A stretch of DNA of 64,000 nucleotides, taken from contig JAYXKI010000007.1 of the NCBI GenBank assembly GCA_037892935.1, forward strand, positions 806,001-870,000. The letters are read 5' to 3'. The notes beneath the pieces were generated by a model, which searched no databases, was not told the DNA's origin, and worked only from the letters and a program-made list of their open reading frames with translations. Made by a program: the position numbers and the translations under genes. Positions 1 through 10,821 of the stretch are shown piece after piece. The stretch's first letter is position 1; every line of letters starts with the position of its first letter. Source of the DNA: Phlebopus portentosus. Its lineage: Eukaryota > Basidiomycota > Agaricomycetes > Boletales > Boletinellaceae.

Positions 1-1329
1 TCAGATGGCTCAGACGGCCCGGGGTGTTCAAAGCAATATTAATCAGACGCAGCGCGCTCAGGGGGAACAAGGGGAGCTGATCACGGTGCTGGTGCTGGAA
101 CTGCTGGTGCTACGGGCATTGGAACTGCAATTCATCCCCTTGGTGCTGGTGCTATGGGCCCTACCGATGTCAATATCGATACTAATGCCAGCAACGCCTC
201 CGACGCTGCTCGGAGCAATAACGACAACCCCTCTAATACCAATAGAAGAAGCTCGACGAGCTTCCCCGCCTCCCGTACGAACAGCACCAGCGACAACAGC
301 AACAGCAACGCTACCATAACGACGACAGAAACAACAAACGCCCCGCGCCCGAGGAGAACATCCACTTCCTCCCAGTCGATCCACGTACACGCCGAGCTGT
401 TCATGCAGCTCATCCACGAGGAGCGCGCGCTCGCGTCTTTGGGTGTCCGCGCGGAGGTGGAAGCGCTGAGGCGGGCATTGGAGGAGAGGGAGCGGGAGGT
501 GGACAGTTTGCGGGGAGAGGTGGAGAGTATGAGGCGCGCCTGGGCGGGGGCGTCTGTTCAGCAAAGGGGTGCTTCTGCTTCACCTACAGCTTCATTCCCA
601 TCTGCATCTCCACCCGCTTCTGCGCATACGTCTGCTTCTGGTTCTTATGGCGCACATTCGGACATACGTCTGCTCCACTACGAGCTGGAGAGCAAGAGGA
701 AGGAGGTCGAGGCTTTGAAGAAAGTCCTGGAAGACGGGAAGGCGGCGAGGGGCGAGCTGGCGGTACCGAAGTGTGCGCTTGAGGCTGTATCGGGGGAGCA
801 CAGGAAGGCGCGCGGGGAGTTGGATAATCTGAGGAGGGAGAACGAAGAGCTGAGGAAGATGATCTCTGAGAGGAATGCAAACGCGAATCCGGAGGTACGA
901 GTGAAGATGGAAGAGGGGGCGGAGCAGAATATCGAAAATATCAATCCAAATCCGAATGCCAATTTGAATGCGAATGCAGAAGTGGAGGCGCTGCGCAGAA
1001 GATGCGAAGAATTGGGAAGCGAGAACGAGAAGCTGAGAAAGAGCGAAGCGATCCTCCGACAGCGTATCGAGATATTCGAGAGTCTGAGAGCGAGCGCGAG
1101 TAATGCGCTACCATCTCTTGGTAACCATCCATCCATCCGTCCATACTTCTTTGTATTCGCTCATTAGGAGTATATACTAACTTGACCCGGCTTTTTTCCC
1201 TTTGTAGATCATCTTCCGGACTTGAATAATGCACTAGAAGCACTCATAGGATATCGACCTAATAGTGCTACTGATTTGAACGATGCACATGCCAAGAAGA
1301 GGAGATTGGACGAGATGCGTAGAAGCTAG
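1..1329 (+). CDS. Coiled-coil protein, 3' part (5' end outside or unresolved)
   Basis: The family is not recognised. An open frame runs from about position 43 to 1120, then an intron (about 1121-1207, GTAACC...TTGTAG), then a last exon ending with TAG at 1327-1329 and the basic tail KKRRLDEMRRS. The start of the protein lies upstream or in another exon: the frame is closed by a stop at 40-42, and an acceptor-like AATCAG ends at 46. The N-terminal part is low-complexity (Gly/Ala, then Asn/Ser/Thr). From about residue 90 of the visible part it turns into Glu/Arg/Leu heptads typical of coiled coils (VEALRRALEEREREV and later blocks), interrupted by a Ser/Ala/Pro linker. No enzyme motif is visible. 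A scaffold or regulatory role is only a guess. The frame, the conserved-looking last exon and the splice fit make a real gene very likely. Confidence 0.7.
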
Positions 1330-1951
1330 GCTCGCCATCCTCGTCCTCATATTACTGTTGTTATTTTTCCATCCCGACAATCCACCGTTTTGGTAAGTTG
1401 CTGCTTATCCTTCTTATACAACCTATTTACACCGGTGTCGTATTATTGACTCTTTACTAACCTTTCAGATGAGCTCGAGGGATTATTTTATTACGCTCGC
1501 TGAAGAATTACCATTGGGTCTGCTATCGATTCGCAACTTGTTTTACGGCGCGCATTCAGATTTCCTAACCGCATCATTTCTATACCAGCAACTATTAGGC
1601 GACTACTCCACTGCCATTACGTCAACGTCGTCGTTTCCCCATGTCCTCATACTCACTCCTGAGAACCTGCATCCTTAACGACACTGCTTACTGGTCGATT
1701 GTGCTCGCATGTCGAAAAGAGGAGAACGGACGAGTTGCATGGGTTCTAGTCTTTCCATCTCACTGTCCTTCATTGTCTTACTGTGCTGACATTCTGTCGT
1801 CCGGTAAGTTGTTCTTATACATTCTATTATTCGTGATCTCGGGAAGTACAAAATTTGCCATTGACTTGTTCTCTACCTTCAGGAATGAACTCGAAGAGTA
1901 CAGACAGACTCGTTGAAAAGTCGCTGTCAGCTCGTTTTAGCTTGCGTTCCC
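1330..1951. other. Intergenic stretch with two similar intron-like modules
   Basis: No supported gene. Two pieces resemble each other. Each starts with GGTAAGTTG, passes through a pyrimidine/AT-rich spacer ending in TTTCAG or CTTCAG, and continues into ATGA(G/A)CTCGA(G/A)G. They lie near 1391-1515 and 1802-1915. They could be 3'-UTR introns of the upstream gene or a diverged local duplication. Short open frames here have no recognisable homology. Confidence 0.4.
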
Positions 1952-3289
1952 CTAGCAGCATCCTTTCTGGCAGCAGCTCTTAGGCGGCTGCTCCGCTGGC
2001 GTTGTGCTTACTTCCGCCGGAGCAGGAGGAATTGAGGGCTGTAGAGGGACCGCATTAATAATTTCAGACTGGCAGCACGAGTCGCGATCGCCTGACTCGG
2101 GCAACTTCGTGTCGTTCTTCGTCGAGCAGCATTTATCGTGACAGTCATCGTCAACAGGCTCGTCCTGGCAGCTTTGCTGGACCTGTTTCGCGGTGTATGT
2201 CAGTTAATATGTGCGGAATAAGATCGGCGAGTTTCTTTTCTTCTTACACGTTGTGGCGGTGGCCCCTGGATTATTTCACGCGTGCAGCATGCCTTTCCGG
2301 CCGGGGTCTTCGGAACGCAGCACGTGTCCTTTATCGCAAAGCGATGCAATTGCGGTTAGAAGCTTTGATTCCGGGGTTTATGTCGAGCCATCAAGACATA
2401 CCGTTTCTTCGCTCTCTTTGGTCTCACACTTACATGCGTCGCCGCTTCGGCACTCGTCCTTCTCGTGGCAACATTCGCACAGGTCTCGGTATTGCTCTGC
2501 CAACTCTGCGTCTCTATCAAGCCTCGGAGGATTATGAGTGCAGCCTCCGCAACAGCCGCCGTTGAAACTGGGATCCTGGACCCAGGTGAGCATCTTCCAC
2601 GCCTCGCGCGCAAAGAGGAGCCCGAGGACGATAGACGTCGCATTATCGACCCACCAGCCTCCCTTCCACAAACGGAACACAAGCGATCCAATGAACAAAA
2701 CGATAGTAATCTGAATACAGGAGAGCGAGCAGGTCGCTTCACCCTCCATCGTACTACTATCGAGTCTCTTCGCTAGCGTGCGCTTGGGGAGCCAGATGAG
2801 GATCATGAGCACGAGGGCACTGGCGGAGATGATGAGCGAGGCATTGGAAGAGTCGGGCTCGGAGTGTCTCGCTAGACCGACTATTGCTGTTATTTCTGTG
2901 GCGAGCGCGAGTAGGGCGATGAGGATGCCAATACTCCACGTCCCGACTTTCTCGACACTTTTTTTACGTAGTTATCGCATCATATAAGGAAAGAGAGGGC
3001 GCCGCGTCAGCTCCAATCTCATCTCGAGTTCCGTCCGGACTGACCGTAAGTGTCCCTTTGACAAGGCGACATCTCTCTCCTCACCGGGCTTCGCCACGTT
3101 CCGGAACCGCCAGAGCACAACGGCTGCGGAGACGACTTCGATACCGGACTGGATACCGAAGAACACAAGCGAGCGCGAGGAGCTTTCAGCTCCGAGACCG
3201 ACGGAGACGCCGCCCTCTGCGCCGTTGTAGATAATACTAATGATGCTTATTGCGATGGCATATTGTTGGAGGCGCCGGTAGGTAGGCAT
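1952..3289 (-). CDS. CDF-like multi-pass membrane protein with Cys-rich tail
   Basis: Likely a metal-ion membrane protein of the cation-diffusion-facilitator-like group. I chose ATG at 3287-3289, giving MPTYRRLQQYAIAIS. The first exon has hydrophobic helices and the pattern YNGAEGGVSVGLGAES...GIQSGIEVVSAAVVLWRFR, typical of CDF-like proteins. An inferred 87-base intron (donor GTCAGT, acceptor AAAAAAAG near 2958) joins it in phase to further helices (GILIALLALATEITAI, then the segment around LPKR). After about residue 200 the protein becomes extremely Cys-rich (CCGGC, CECC, CKC). This continues through two small downstream exons (donor GTATGT at about 2401; donor GTAAGA after GPPPQR) and ends KSCCQKGCC with TAG at 1952-1954. 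I count roughly 23 Cys in about 130 residues. The tail looks metallothionein-like, suggesting metal binding on one face of the membrane. The transport role is inferred; the splicing is coherent. Confidence 0.75.
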
Positions 3290-3628
3290 GGCTGTCTGGA
3301 GGGAGACGGTATGGCAATGGTTGAAAGGACACAAGAGAACGGGTGGGATCCCGAAGGGGAGTGATAAATCGCAGTGTATTTATTTATGTATTTATATCAC
3401 TGCGAGTCACATATCTGTAAGAATTCGTCGTCAGCTCCGTTCTTATCAAAACAGAAAGAAGCTATTATGTAAGTCTAGAAGCAGGCAGGGAACGTTCTCG
3501 TGATCGAAGCCAACGACAGGCGGGCGGAATCATTCAGTCTGTAATTGAATCGATTATCACTATATATGTAATTAATTTCGTCTTGTAATACAAAAGCAAC
3601 TTCTGACAATGTAAAGCCACGGCGAGTG
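3290..3628. other. Spacer between CDF-like gene and transposon
   Basis: Upstream region of the CDF-like gene. No conserved coding sequence is visible. On the minus strand, 3480-3628 reads as a short open frame, but it has no recognisable family. Confidence 0.3.
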
Positions 3629-3665
3629 GGCTCAACTAGGGTTCCGCGCGTATATTTTCAGCTTC

Positions 3666-3760
3666 ATACACATACGGCCGTATAAAATATGCGCGTATAT
3701 TTGTCTTTGAAGCAAGATACGCATACGCACGTATAATATATGGCGTATACGGGACCACAC
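3666..3760. repeat. Left subterminal palindromic repeats of the hAT element
   Basis: Two imperfect palindromes of the form CATACGNNCGTATA, each followed by AT-rich sequence and CGCGTATA-type boxes. They match those at the right end and are probably transposase-binding sites (inference from hAT biology). Confidence 0.65.
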
Positions 3761-4107
3761 TGACTAACATGATATTTTGACCATTACATCTCATGTTCAA
3801 GCCTCAAAAGTATTTACATGACATTCCTTGACTTAAGACAACTTATACAAGTATTGATAAACTTACAAGAGCAAGCGGCGAGGAGGGTTGGGAACCACAA
3901 CTGAAAGTCAGTCGTAGTTCCCACGCCTCAGTACCCTTGATACCGTACCAAACCTGGTAATCAACTGTTGAGACTGGGATCCAACACTAAGGTTTTGGTG
4001 AGCGGTTGCTCAAATTGGTAAAAGTGGTGGCTGACTTTAATGGATCCGAGTTTTGTTACTGGTTTCAGACCCCGAAAATACGCGGTATGCGTGAAATTTT
4101 CTGAAAC

Positions 4108-4200
4108 TATACGCATACGAGCGTATAAATACGCGCGTATATTTTGACTGCTCGAGCTGATACGCATACGGGCGTATAGCGTATACGCTATATACGATAC
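4108..4200. repeat. Right subterminal palindromic repeats of the hAT element
   Basis: Two copies of TACGCATACGNGCGTATA plus a GCGTATACGC palindrome close to the right terminus. The motif is shared with the left subterminal block, which supports a single element. Confidence 0.65.
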
Positions 4201-4221
4201 GCTGCGGAACCTAGGCTCAAT

Positions 4222-5330
4222 GACCTACATAAGCCGAGCACACTGTATCTACGGTATACATGCCATTTTCCCAATACTCGCAGTTCAGAAGCTCCAACTA
4301 GGAAGTCAGCAGTATTGAGTATGAACTTGTAATACATGCCTTCGCAATCTATAAAATGGATGATAGGCTTGAAATATGTTGGTGTCCACCTGTTGCATCG
4401 GAAGACGACCGTTGCAAGTCCTGAGTCTGAGCGAAAGTAACTCGACATTCCAGGGAACGAATAAGAAGGTCTTAGCCAGATGGGCGGCATCTAGACATCT
4501 GAGTCCAGGATCGGGCTGCTGAATATCCGGGAACGAATGCAGTATATGTAGCAGCATTACTTAAGAGGATAGCTGTTCGAGAGGCTCCCAGAGATCGAGT
4601 CTCAATCGGCGGAGGGCGGGGATGAGCGTTTTCCCTATCAGAGCACACGCGAGGCCAAAAGCCAACTCGTCCACGATCGGGATGGAGAAGGATTCAAGTC
4701 TTGGAATATCTGCAGGCGGGATACTGTGCGCGCGATGTTCCCTGAACTTATCTTTATTTGCTATGATAGCAAGCTCCTTAAGCGCTTCGGCCGACGAGAG
4801 GAAGGTAACCAAATCTAATCCTTGAGAGTGAGGAGGATCTTGTCGCGTCCTTCAAATCCATTCACAACGTCGCAACAGAGAAGCTTGGGGAATTATAGAG
4901 GCAACCACGTTTCGTAGGTTAGCCATTCCGACTTCTTCATACAGATCAGAGTGCCTTAGAACTTCTATTTTTCGGGTCGGTGTGCGCATCTTGAGCGTAC
5001 GAAGAACAGCCCATTCGTCGCTAGAACCGTTTTTCTGAGCCGTTCCGAATTGCATCCCAACTCCGTCGCCAAATGGTTGAGGGCATTTAGGGCGCTAACG
5101 GAGATGTCTTTCAAGTCTCCCATGCGTTGAGGATTTCGTTGGTCAACAATGCCAGCAGTGCTACAGCTGAAACAATATTTATTGAACGATAGATATAGAG
5201 AGAGAATGCCAAAGAGGCTCAATCCTTAACGCACAGTTCAATTAATTCTCCGAGCTTTCTTTCTGTCTCTTCGATGTCAAGAGCTTCAAGCGCTTGCTGG
5301 CAAGCTACGTCTGATAGTCACGGTGGTCGA
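4222..5330 (-). pseudogene. Decayed F-box/LRR-like gene remnant
   Basis: The minus strand carries several coding-like blocks in order. The first is an N-terminal block (CQQALEALDIEETERKLGEL, 5240-5310), joined by a good intron (GTGCGT...TTTCAG) to IVDQRNPQRMGDLKDISVSA and LNALNHLATELGC. Then come a leucine-rich block (SSAEALKELAIIANKDKF; LIPALRRLRLDLWEP) and a C-terminal block (4230-4490). The layout and leucine-rich pattern resemble the large Agaricomycete F-box-like family. No ATG precedes the first block and stops separate blocks at about 4860 and 4560, so it is probably a pseudogene; unresolved introns are the alternative. The family call is tentative. Confidence 0.4.
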
Positions 5331-5453
5331 GGAAGATGGACGAAACAAATGAGAAAGACCTTCCCGATACAGTAAACGTTCTCACGCATGATTATCGAAA
5401 TTCGATCTGCCATTCGAATTTGCCCTGCGTCTATCTTGCCACAAACCGCCAAT

Positions 5454-6756
5454 ATGACGAGCAAGATCTTCGTCACTGGCGCATCAGGCGTGCTCGGCGG
5501 CGCTGTCTACGCCGCATTCAAGAACTCTGGGCATTATGTCCTCGGGCTCTCTCATTTGCGGTCGACTAACGAGCTTGTGAAGCTTAATCTGCTGGATAAG
5601 AATGCCGTTGAACGTTTATTTGAGGAATATAAGCCTGACTGTGAGTAGTCCAAAGTGTGAAGAGCGGCGATTGTAAACTGATGAGCCCATACCCATATTT
5701 ATGAATGGTGCTCGTTAGTGGTGATTCACTGTGCAGCGGAGCGTAGGCCAGACGTCGCTGACAAGGTGAGGAAACCCATTTCACGCGCATATAGTCAGTC
5801 ATTTCATGTGCTGCCTTCTGCAGAATCCTGACGCGACACAGAAGGTCAGAGTTCTACATTTACTTTTCTCATAACGATCTCTGAATGCCGCCTTCTTGTC
5901 TCCTTGCTTCTGTCGTATACCCATAGTAGCTCAACGCCTCCGTCCCCGAACACCTCGCACAGCTCGCTCGTCGTCTCCGCTATCAGCTTGTGTACATCTC
6001 AACGGACTACGTTTTCGACGGCACTTCTCCTCCATACGCGCCTTCTGCTATACCGAATCCTGTCAATTTGTACGGACGGACGAAAAGAGATGGCGAGATC
6101 GCAGTTCTCGCTGCTGCAGCGCAAGGAGCAAATGTAGTTGTTTTACGAGTACCTGTTCTGTGAGCTTTGTTTACGTGCCATATCGTTCAATATCGATATA
6201 ATACTGACGAGGATTATACAGGTATGGACCTACACCGAAGAACTCAGATACAGCAGTAAATGTTCTATTGGACGTCGTACAGGACCAATCAGGGAAACAA
6301 TACAAGATGGACCACTACTCGACTCGTTATCCGACTAACGTTCTTGACATCGCGAAATTCCTCGTACGTCTCTCCGGCAAGTGCTCTCTCTCCCTGCAGA
6401 TCCCAGGAATAACAACCTAATCATAATCTGTTGCTCAATCGAACGATACGTACTACCTATAAATAGCGTTACGCAAGCCCTTCCCACCGATCCTACACTA
6501 CTCTGCACCGGAGCCGTTCACGAAATACGAAATGTGTCTGGTCTTCGCATCCATACTCAATCTTCCACACGCGCACATCATCCCAGACGCGGAGGCCCCA
6601 AAGGGTGAAGCAGCGGCGTCTCGCCCGAAGGACTGTAAGCTGGATACGAGCGAGACGGAGGCTCTTCTCGGAGGACCAGGTAGTCTGGATTGCTGCATCT
6701 TTGAGGAGTGGTGGAAAGAACACTTGGGAAAGGGAGGACAAGCTAGCAAGGATTGA
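5454..6756 (+). CDS. NAD(P)-binding MAT2B/RmlD-like reductase
   Basis: Short-chain dehydrogenase-type protein resembling the methionine adenosyltransferase regulatory subunit beta and dTDP-4-dehydrorhamnose reductase (RmlD). The ATG at 5454 directly precedes the Rossmann motif KIFVTGASGVLGGAV (TGxxGxxG). Later blocks are VIHCAAERRPDVADK, the STDYVFDG segment, the active-site-like YGRTK (Tyr-x-x-x-Lys), and KYEM near the C-terminus. Inferred exons are 5454-5640, 5719-5765, 5824-5844 (21 bases), 5930-6159, 6222-6376 and 6467-6756, about 309 residues. All joins keep frame. The fifth intron appears to use a GC donor (GCAAGT at 6377). In yeast and animals relatives either regulate S-adenosylmethionine synthetase or act as sugar reductases; which applies here is not shown by sequence. 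A complete gene is very likely. Confidence 0.85.
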
Positions 6757-6877
6757 AGCAAGCAGTTGAAACAATGTTGATAGGGAAGACGCCTCAAAGA
6801 TGATCGCGGACAAAGTGACTATGGCTTCTATGTATATCGAGAATAATCACCCAAGGACACAAGGTTGGCCGATACCA

Positions 6878-7290
6878 CTACACAAAATCCCCGTCGTAGT
6901 TTCGTTCACTGTAATTGATATCTTTCGGTTCTTTTTGATACAGTAACGTTTGACGACCTAGGTGATGGACCTTTAATCTTGAGTTCGCTGAAGTTTCACG
7001 AAGATCAATCCAGTTTTCTTTGCCTTCTGACCTATCGACGGACGGATTGGCAAAACAGGACACCGCGGCACAGGATTGGTTCGGTTGTGTCTTCGAACTT
7101 CCTACCGAGCTGAAAGCAGGTGAGCACAGTATCAGGTCCGTTGAAAGCCGCCAGAAAGGCAAGTAGCCAGACATGCTGTGACTGCTCAAATACAGCTCGG
7201 GCGACAGGTTCAACGAAATTATGGAGGTTCGGGACCTCCTTAGAGTCAAGCCGAGCGACTAGAGATGCTTTACTTAAATTTTGCAAGAGA
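6878..7290 (-). pseudogene. Unrecognised coding-like remnant
   Basis: On the minus strand a stretch reads KASLVARLDSKEVPNLHNF and continues ARAVFEQSQHVWLLAFLAAF; a second frame continues to 6878. There is no ATG with good context and no recognised family. It may be a fragment of a decayed gene or a chance frame. Confidence 0.2.
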
Positions 7291-7796
7291 TCCGGAGCGT
7301 CCGAGTCCGAGCCAAGTAATGCTCAACAATGGTGCTCCATCCTTGACCTTACTAAATAAGGTATTCTATAGGGTCATCGTGCTACGGAGATGGTGCTCAG
7401 CCCGCTTTGTCAAAATGAAACCACTATGGACCCTTCAAGCCAAAGTGCGAGGGAGGATTTGACCTCCGAGACAAATATTCACAGAGCGGATAGCTGTGGA
7501 TCACCATTTCAAAACCGTCTATTCTGCGAACAAAATCAATTAGACTGAACATGGAGCACGATGTACATCAGTCCAAAAAGAGAGTGGACTTGCACCACCA
7601 TAGCCTCATCCATTCCGTACCTTCGCAGAACAAGAAATTTTCTGCACGCCTGCATATCGCCTCGCTTTTGGTATGTACCGTGGTGGTCTGGCTAGAAGTG
7701 ACATCGTAAAGTATCACCGCCAGGACTGCATGTCGGCCGCAAGCATCGAGTCTAAGGATGCGAGGTAGACACGACTGATAATGGTATAGTCACTCG
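7291..7796. other. No gene seen
   Basis: About 500 bases downstream of the Rmd1-like gene without a supportable feature. Presumably 3' flanking sequence. Confidence 0.3.
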
Positions 7797-9651
7797 CTAT
7801 CCTGATTTTCGCATGAGGTTTTCCAATACGGTGAACGCCTGTTCCCGCGATAAAGGGAGATGAGACACCACGGCATCAGACGGCGGGCTAGCATCTCTTC
7901 CGGACATAGTGGCATGCACGATCAGTCGAGCTACGACTTCGCCCATCTCGACAAGACAAGCAACAACAATTAGCCTGTAATCAAAACGGTCAAAAATTTC
8001 CAGAATATCAACGGCCTAAGGAGTATCATCGGGAGTTCATACCAAATAATAATCCACGTAATTCGCTCCATAGCGTTTCCGTTCAGATGGCTGTGGATCA
8101 AGTCGAGTAGATCACTCGCAACGGCAAGCTTCTCGTTGAGCACTGTCACTCTTTGGCTGATCTCCATGTACTCTCTCACGGCATCGTACAGATTTCTCAG
8201 GCTCGCCTCGCTCCAAAAGAGCTCGGGGACGTCAAGAACGTTTGATACAAGGTTTACGTCGCGCCGAAGTTGGAAGAGGCGTCCTGTGAGCTTCAAAGCA
8301 TCTCGTCGATGTAGACGTAGCTCGCCTGTTGTGGCCAATGTTCGCGGGATAGCAACTGTACGTGGGTCGGAGAGAACTAGAGCGGCTTTTGACTCGTATC
8401 GCGCCAAGAGAGTGGATTGAGCGAGGGCATGGGCGATGGAGATCTTAAAAAGGTGCGAGTGGGATTTGAACGCTGACAGTGATCTCTGGTTAAATGAAAA
8501 AAAGGTGAAAGTGGAGAGACGCACTGAATAGGTCATTATATATTCGAGGGTAGGCGGCATAAGGATCGTACTTAAAAACAGTCAGTGTCATAGTATTGCA
8601 AGACGGTGCTGGCCTTAAAACTCACGGCATAATGGCATTCTTCTATTTCCCAATCGTCCCCTCCAATTTTCCGGACGAGGACTCCCGCATGATCAATATC
8701 TTCGATAATTTCGCGTTCCTGGTTCTCTTCCAACCCATAAAATACCACAACGCCATACGTAAAGAAGATGACTTCTGCGACTTTGTCGAACGAAAATGTC
8801 TTCCCTACCGAACGTGGTCGCTCTGCTGTATTGTCAGCTTGAAGTGTATTGCGCTGGTCATCTGGAGAGCTCGATGGAATGAAGCCTTCTGAATCAAATC
8901 CATCGTTTCCGGTTTCTGGAGCGAAGTAAGTTCCTTGATACCCGTCTTCTTCGGCCTCCGAAAGGGCCGACAAGAATGATTTTCCACCAGGTATTTTAGG
9001 AGGTGACGAAGATCGCACATTGATATTCGAGTCGTAGCCAGGGAGAAGTGGTAGATGATACATCTGAATGATGTTCCATTAGTAAAAAAATAGGATTGAC
9101 AGCAATAGGGAACTTACGACATAGAGGGCTTCATCAAACACGCGTGGCGATACATTGTGCTCTCTCTTCAAAAAAGCCGCAAGTAGTTTCATACGGAAAG
9201 ATTCCGCGATGCAGTACGCCGTTAATCGTTTATAGCCTGCCCGATTTCTCTCCGTCTTGCTCATCCGTTCACCCTCGCTCTTCACATCGGACGCGCCCTT
9301 CTGAGTAATAAGCGTTGCACTCGTCTCATCCTCTAACTCTCCTGGAAGGGGTTTTGTTTGCGGTTCCGATGGTAAGACTACAAGCTTTGTCGAGGTCTTC
9401 GAACTGCGCTGAGCCTTTGCCCCGCCATCGTTTACGTTAGCAATACCAGCGGCGCCTGAGGTACCAGCACTCCCAGATGCCCGACGAGAGCTGTTTTCTT
9501 GTATTGTAGATAGTGGTGATCTGCCTGTACGCGCAAGCAAGATTGACCCAGACCTCTTTCTTGTGACCGTTGAACGCGACATGGTCGTCGAAGAAAGAGT
9601 TCGAGTTCGGGAGTTCAATAATGATCTATGATGATCCCCATAAAACGACAT
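7797..9651 (-). CDS. RMD1: Rmd1/YagE (DUF155) family protein
   Basis: Member of the DUF155 (YagE) family that includes yeast Rmd1, fission yeast Sif2 and human RMND1. Yeast RMD1 is needed for meiotic division/sporulation; human RMND1 acts in mitochondrial translation. ATG at 9649-9651 gives MSFYGDHHRS (the frame extends upstream, but only from GTG). A Ser/Thr-rich N-terminal region leads into the family core: YCIAESFRMKLLAAFLKREH, then YHLPLLPGYDSN, then VIFFTYGVVVFYGLEE, then a helical C-terminal half (SIAHALAQSTLLARYES and VTVLNEKLAVASDLLDLI). Near the end a hydrophobic segment (ERITWIIIWLIVVACLVEMG) is probably a membrane anchor. Inferred exons are 9651-9118, 9063-8626, 8485-8043 and 7974-7797, 530 residues, all in frame, stop TAG. 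The length and full domain suggest an intact gene. Confidence 0.9.
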
Positions 9652-10360
9652 GTCGATCCTTTCCTTTCCTGATTCATTCACCGGAGAAAATATTCAAATT
9701 CAAAGACAATATTAATATGAATCCAACTGGTACTAGTACTGTAACTTACTGAGTGTTCAATGAATGCATTTCACAGAGTCGATGGTATACAAGCAGCTCC
9801 TGCCTCGGCCCTCAACAGCAGCAAGCTTCTATCCGTTACTTGACGTATTACTTATCTGCTACTGGTGAAACTACAGTAGTATTCTCTGTTGCGCATTACG
9901 AGGCTAGGGTGTGCGCTAATAAGTCGAGCTTCTGGAGACAACTCTGAATTAGCAAGAAAAATCCGTCTTGGACTCAATGGGAAATAGAGCTCTAAATTGG
10001 AACTCGTAATCTTCGCGATCAGGCCAAACTTTTCACAAGCCCACCCGACTTAACGGAAGAAATTATATTCACTCGGCTTTTTGAATAAAGTTTCGGGAGA
10101 TGGATTGCGCCTGAGCAGAACGTACGGCACATAAGGAGCGAAAAAGGCTACGAAGCCATTGATAAATATCGCAGGGGTAAGGAAGTGCATCGGCACAGCG
10201 TATACTTCTACCAGTCTACAAGTAGAAATGCAAATCGGTCGTACTTTTGTCAGTCATCTAGGACGACGTAACGACTGGCCGGTTGATATTGCCTCGCCAG
10301 GCTATTCAAACTCTATTCTTGCCTGTTCTTCAATGCAATAATGCTACGGTGCTCGCATGC
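9652..10360. other. Intergenic, no gene seen
   Basis: Upstream of the Rmd1-like gene and downstream of LSM8. Short open frames only, none with recognisable homology. Confidence 0.35.
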
Positions 10361-10821
10361 TCAATAGCGTATCGGTGCGATAGGTTCTGCGCGAACTGTG
10401 CTCAGATCGACGGCTTTGTCTAGCGCTTCGTCAAGCTCTCCGATCAGCAGGCTGTAAGGTAATTTAAGGTCAGTAGCAAGAGTATATAAGATTACACAGT
10501 ACATACATTTGGTCGCCTTTTACGAGATATAATCCCAGAGGAACTTCTTCGACGCCTTCGTCCATGCTGTATATCCTCTCCACAGCCTCCGATAGTACAA
10601 TATCCGACCGTTGGTCATAACCAGACAGGACACCCTAACAACAGAAAAATAGACGAGATATATCAACACTTGCATCAAAAACGTTTAACTCACGTACGAC
10701 AATGGTTCGTCCGTCCTGAAGAATCAGGAGAACTCGATCTGGGCACGAAATGTCAGTTCCAAGGATTGAATATAATTCATTTGAAGGACGAACGATCAAC
10801 GTATCCCGCAAGACTGGACAT
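10361..10821 (-). CDS. LSM8: U6 snRNA-associated Sm-like protein LSm8
   Basis: Subunit of the nuclear Lsm2-8 ring that binds the 3' oligo-U of U6 snRNA. ATG at 10819-10821 gives MSSLAGYVD. Splicing through three short introns yields the Sm fold: Sm1 (RVLLILQDGRTIVGVLSGYD, with the typical DGR-IVG pattern), the loop SDIVLSEAVERIYS, and Sm2 (EVPLGLYLVKGDQILLIGEL). The LSm8-type tail follows (DLSTVRAEPIAPIRY). Introns are bounded by GTTCGT...CCCAG, GTACGT...GTTAG and GTATGT...TACAG. The stop TGA is at 10361-10363. The G-x-LYLVKGD and RAEP segments distinguish LSm8 from LSm1. It is arranged head to head with DAM1, 177 bases apart. Confidence 0.93.

Larger units (their letters stand above)
3637..4213. 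mobile_element. Non-autonomous hAT-type transposon (MITE-like), 577 bp
   Basis: The left end reads TAGGGTTCCGC and the right end GCGGAACCTA, imperfect terminal inverted repeats with one extra G on the left. They are flanked by GGCTCAAC (3629-3636) and GGCTCAAT (4214-4221), an 8-bp target-site duplication with one mismatch. An 8-bp duplication and termini starting TAGGG/TAGG are typical of hAT elements. Both subterminal regions carry repeats built from ATACGNNCGTAT. The interior (about 3760-4080) contains a short hairpin (3890-3922) and no transposase frame, so the element depends on a transposase elsewhere. It sits next to the 3' end of a decayed F-box-like gene. Confidence 0.8.
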
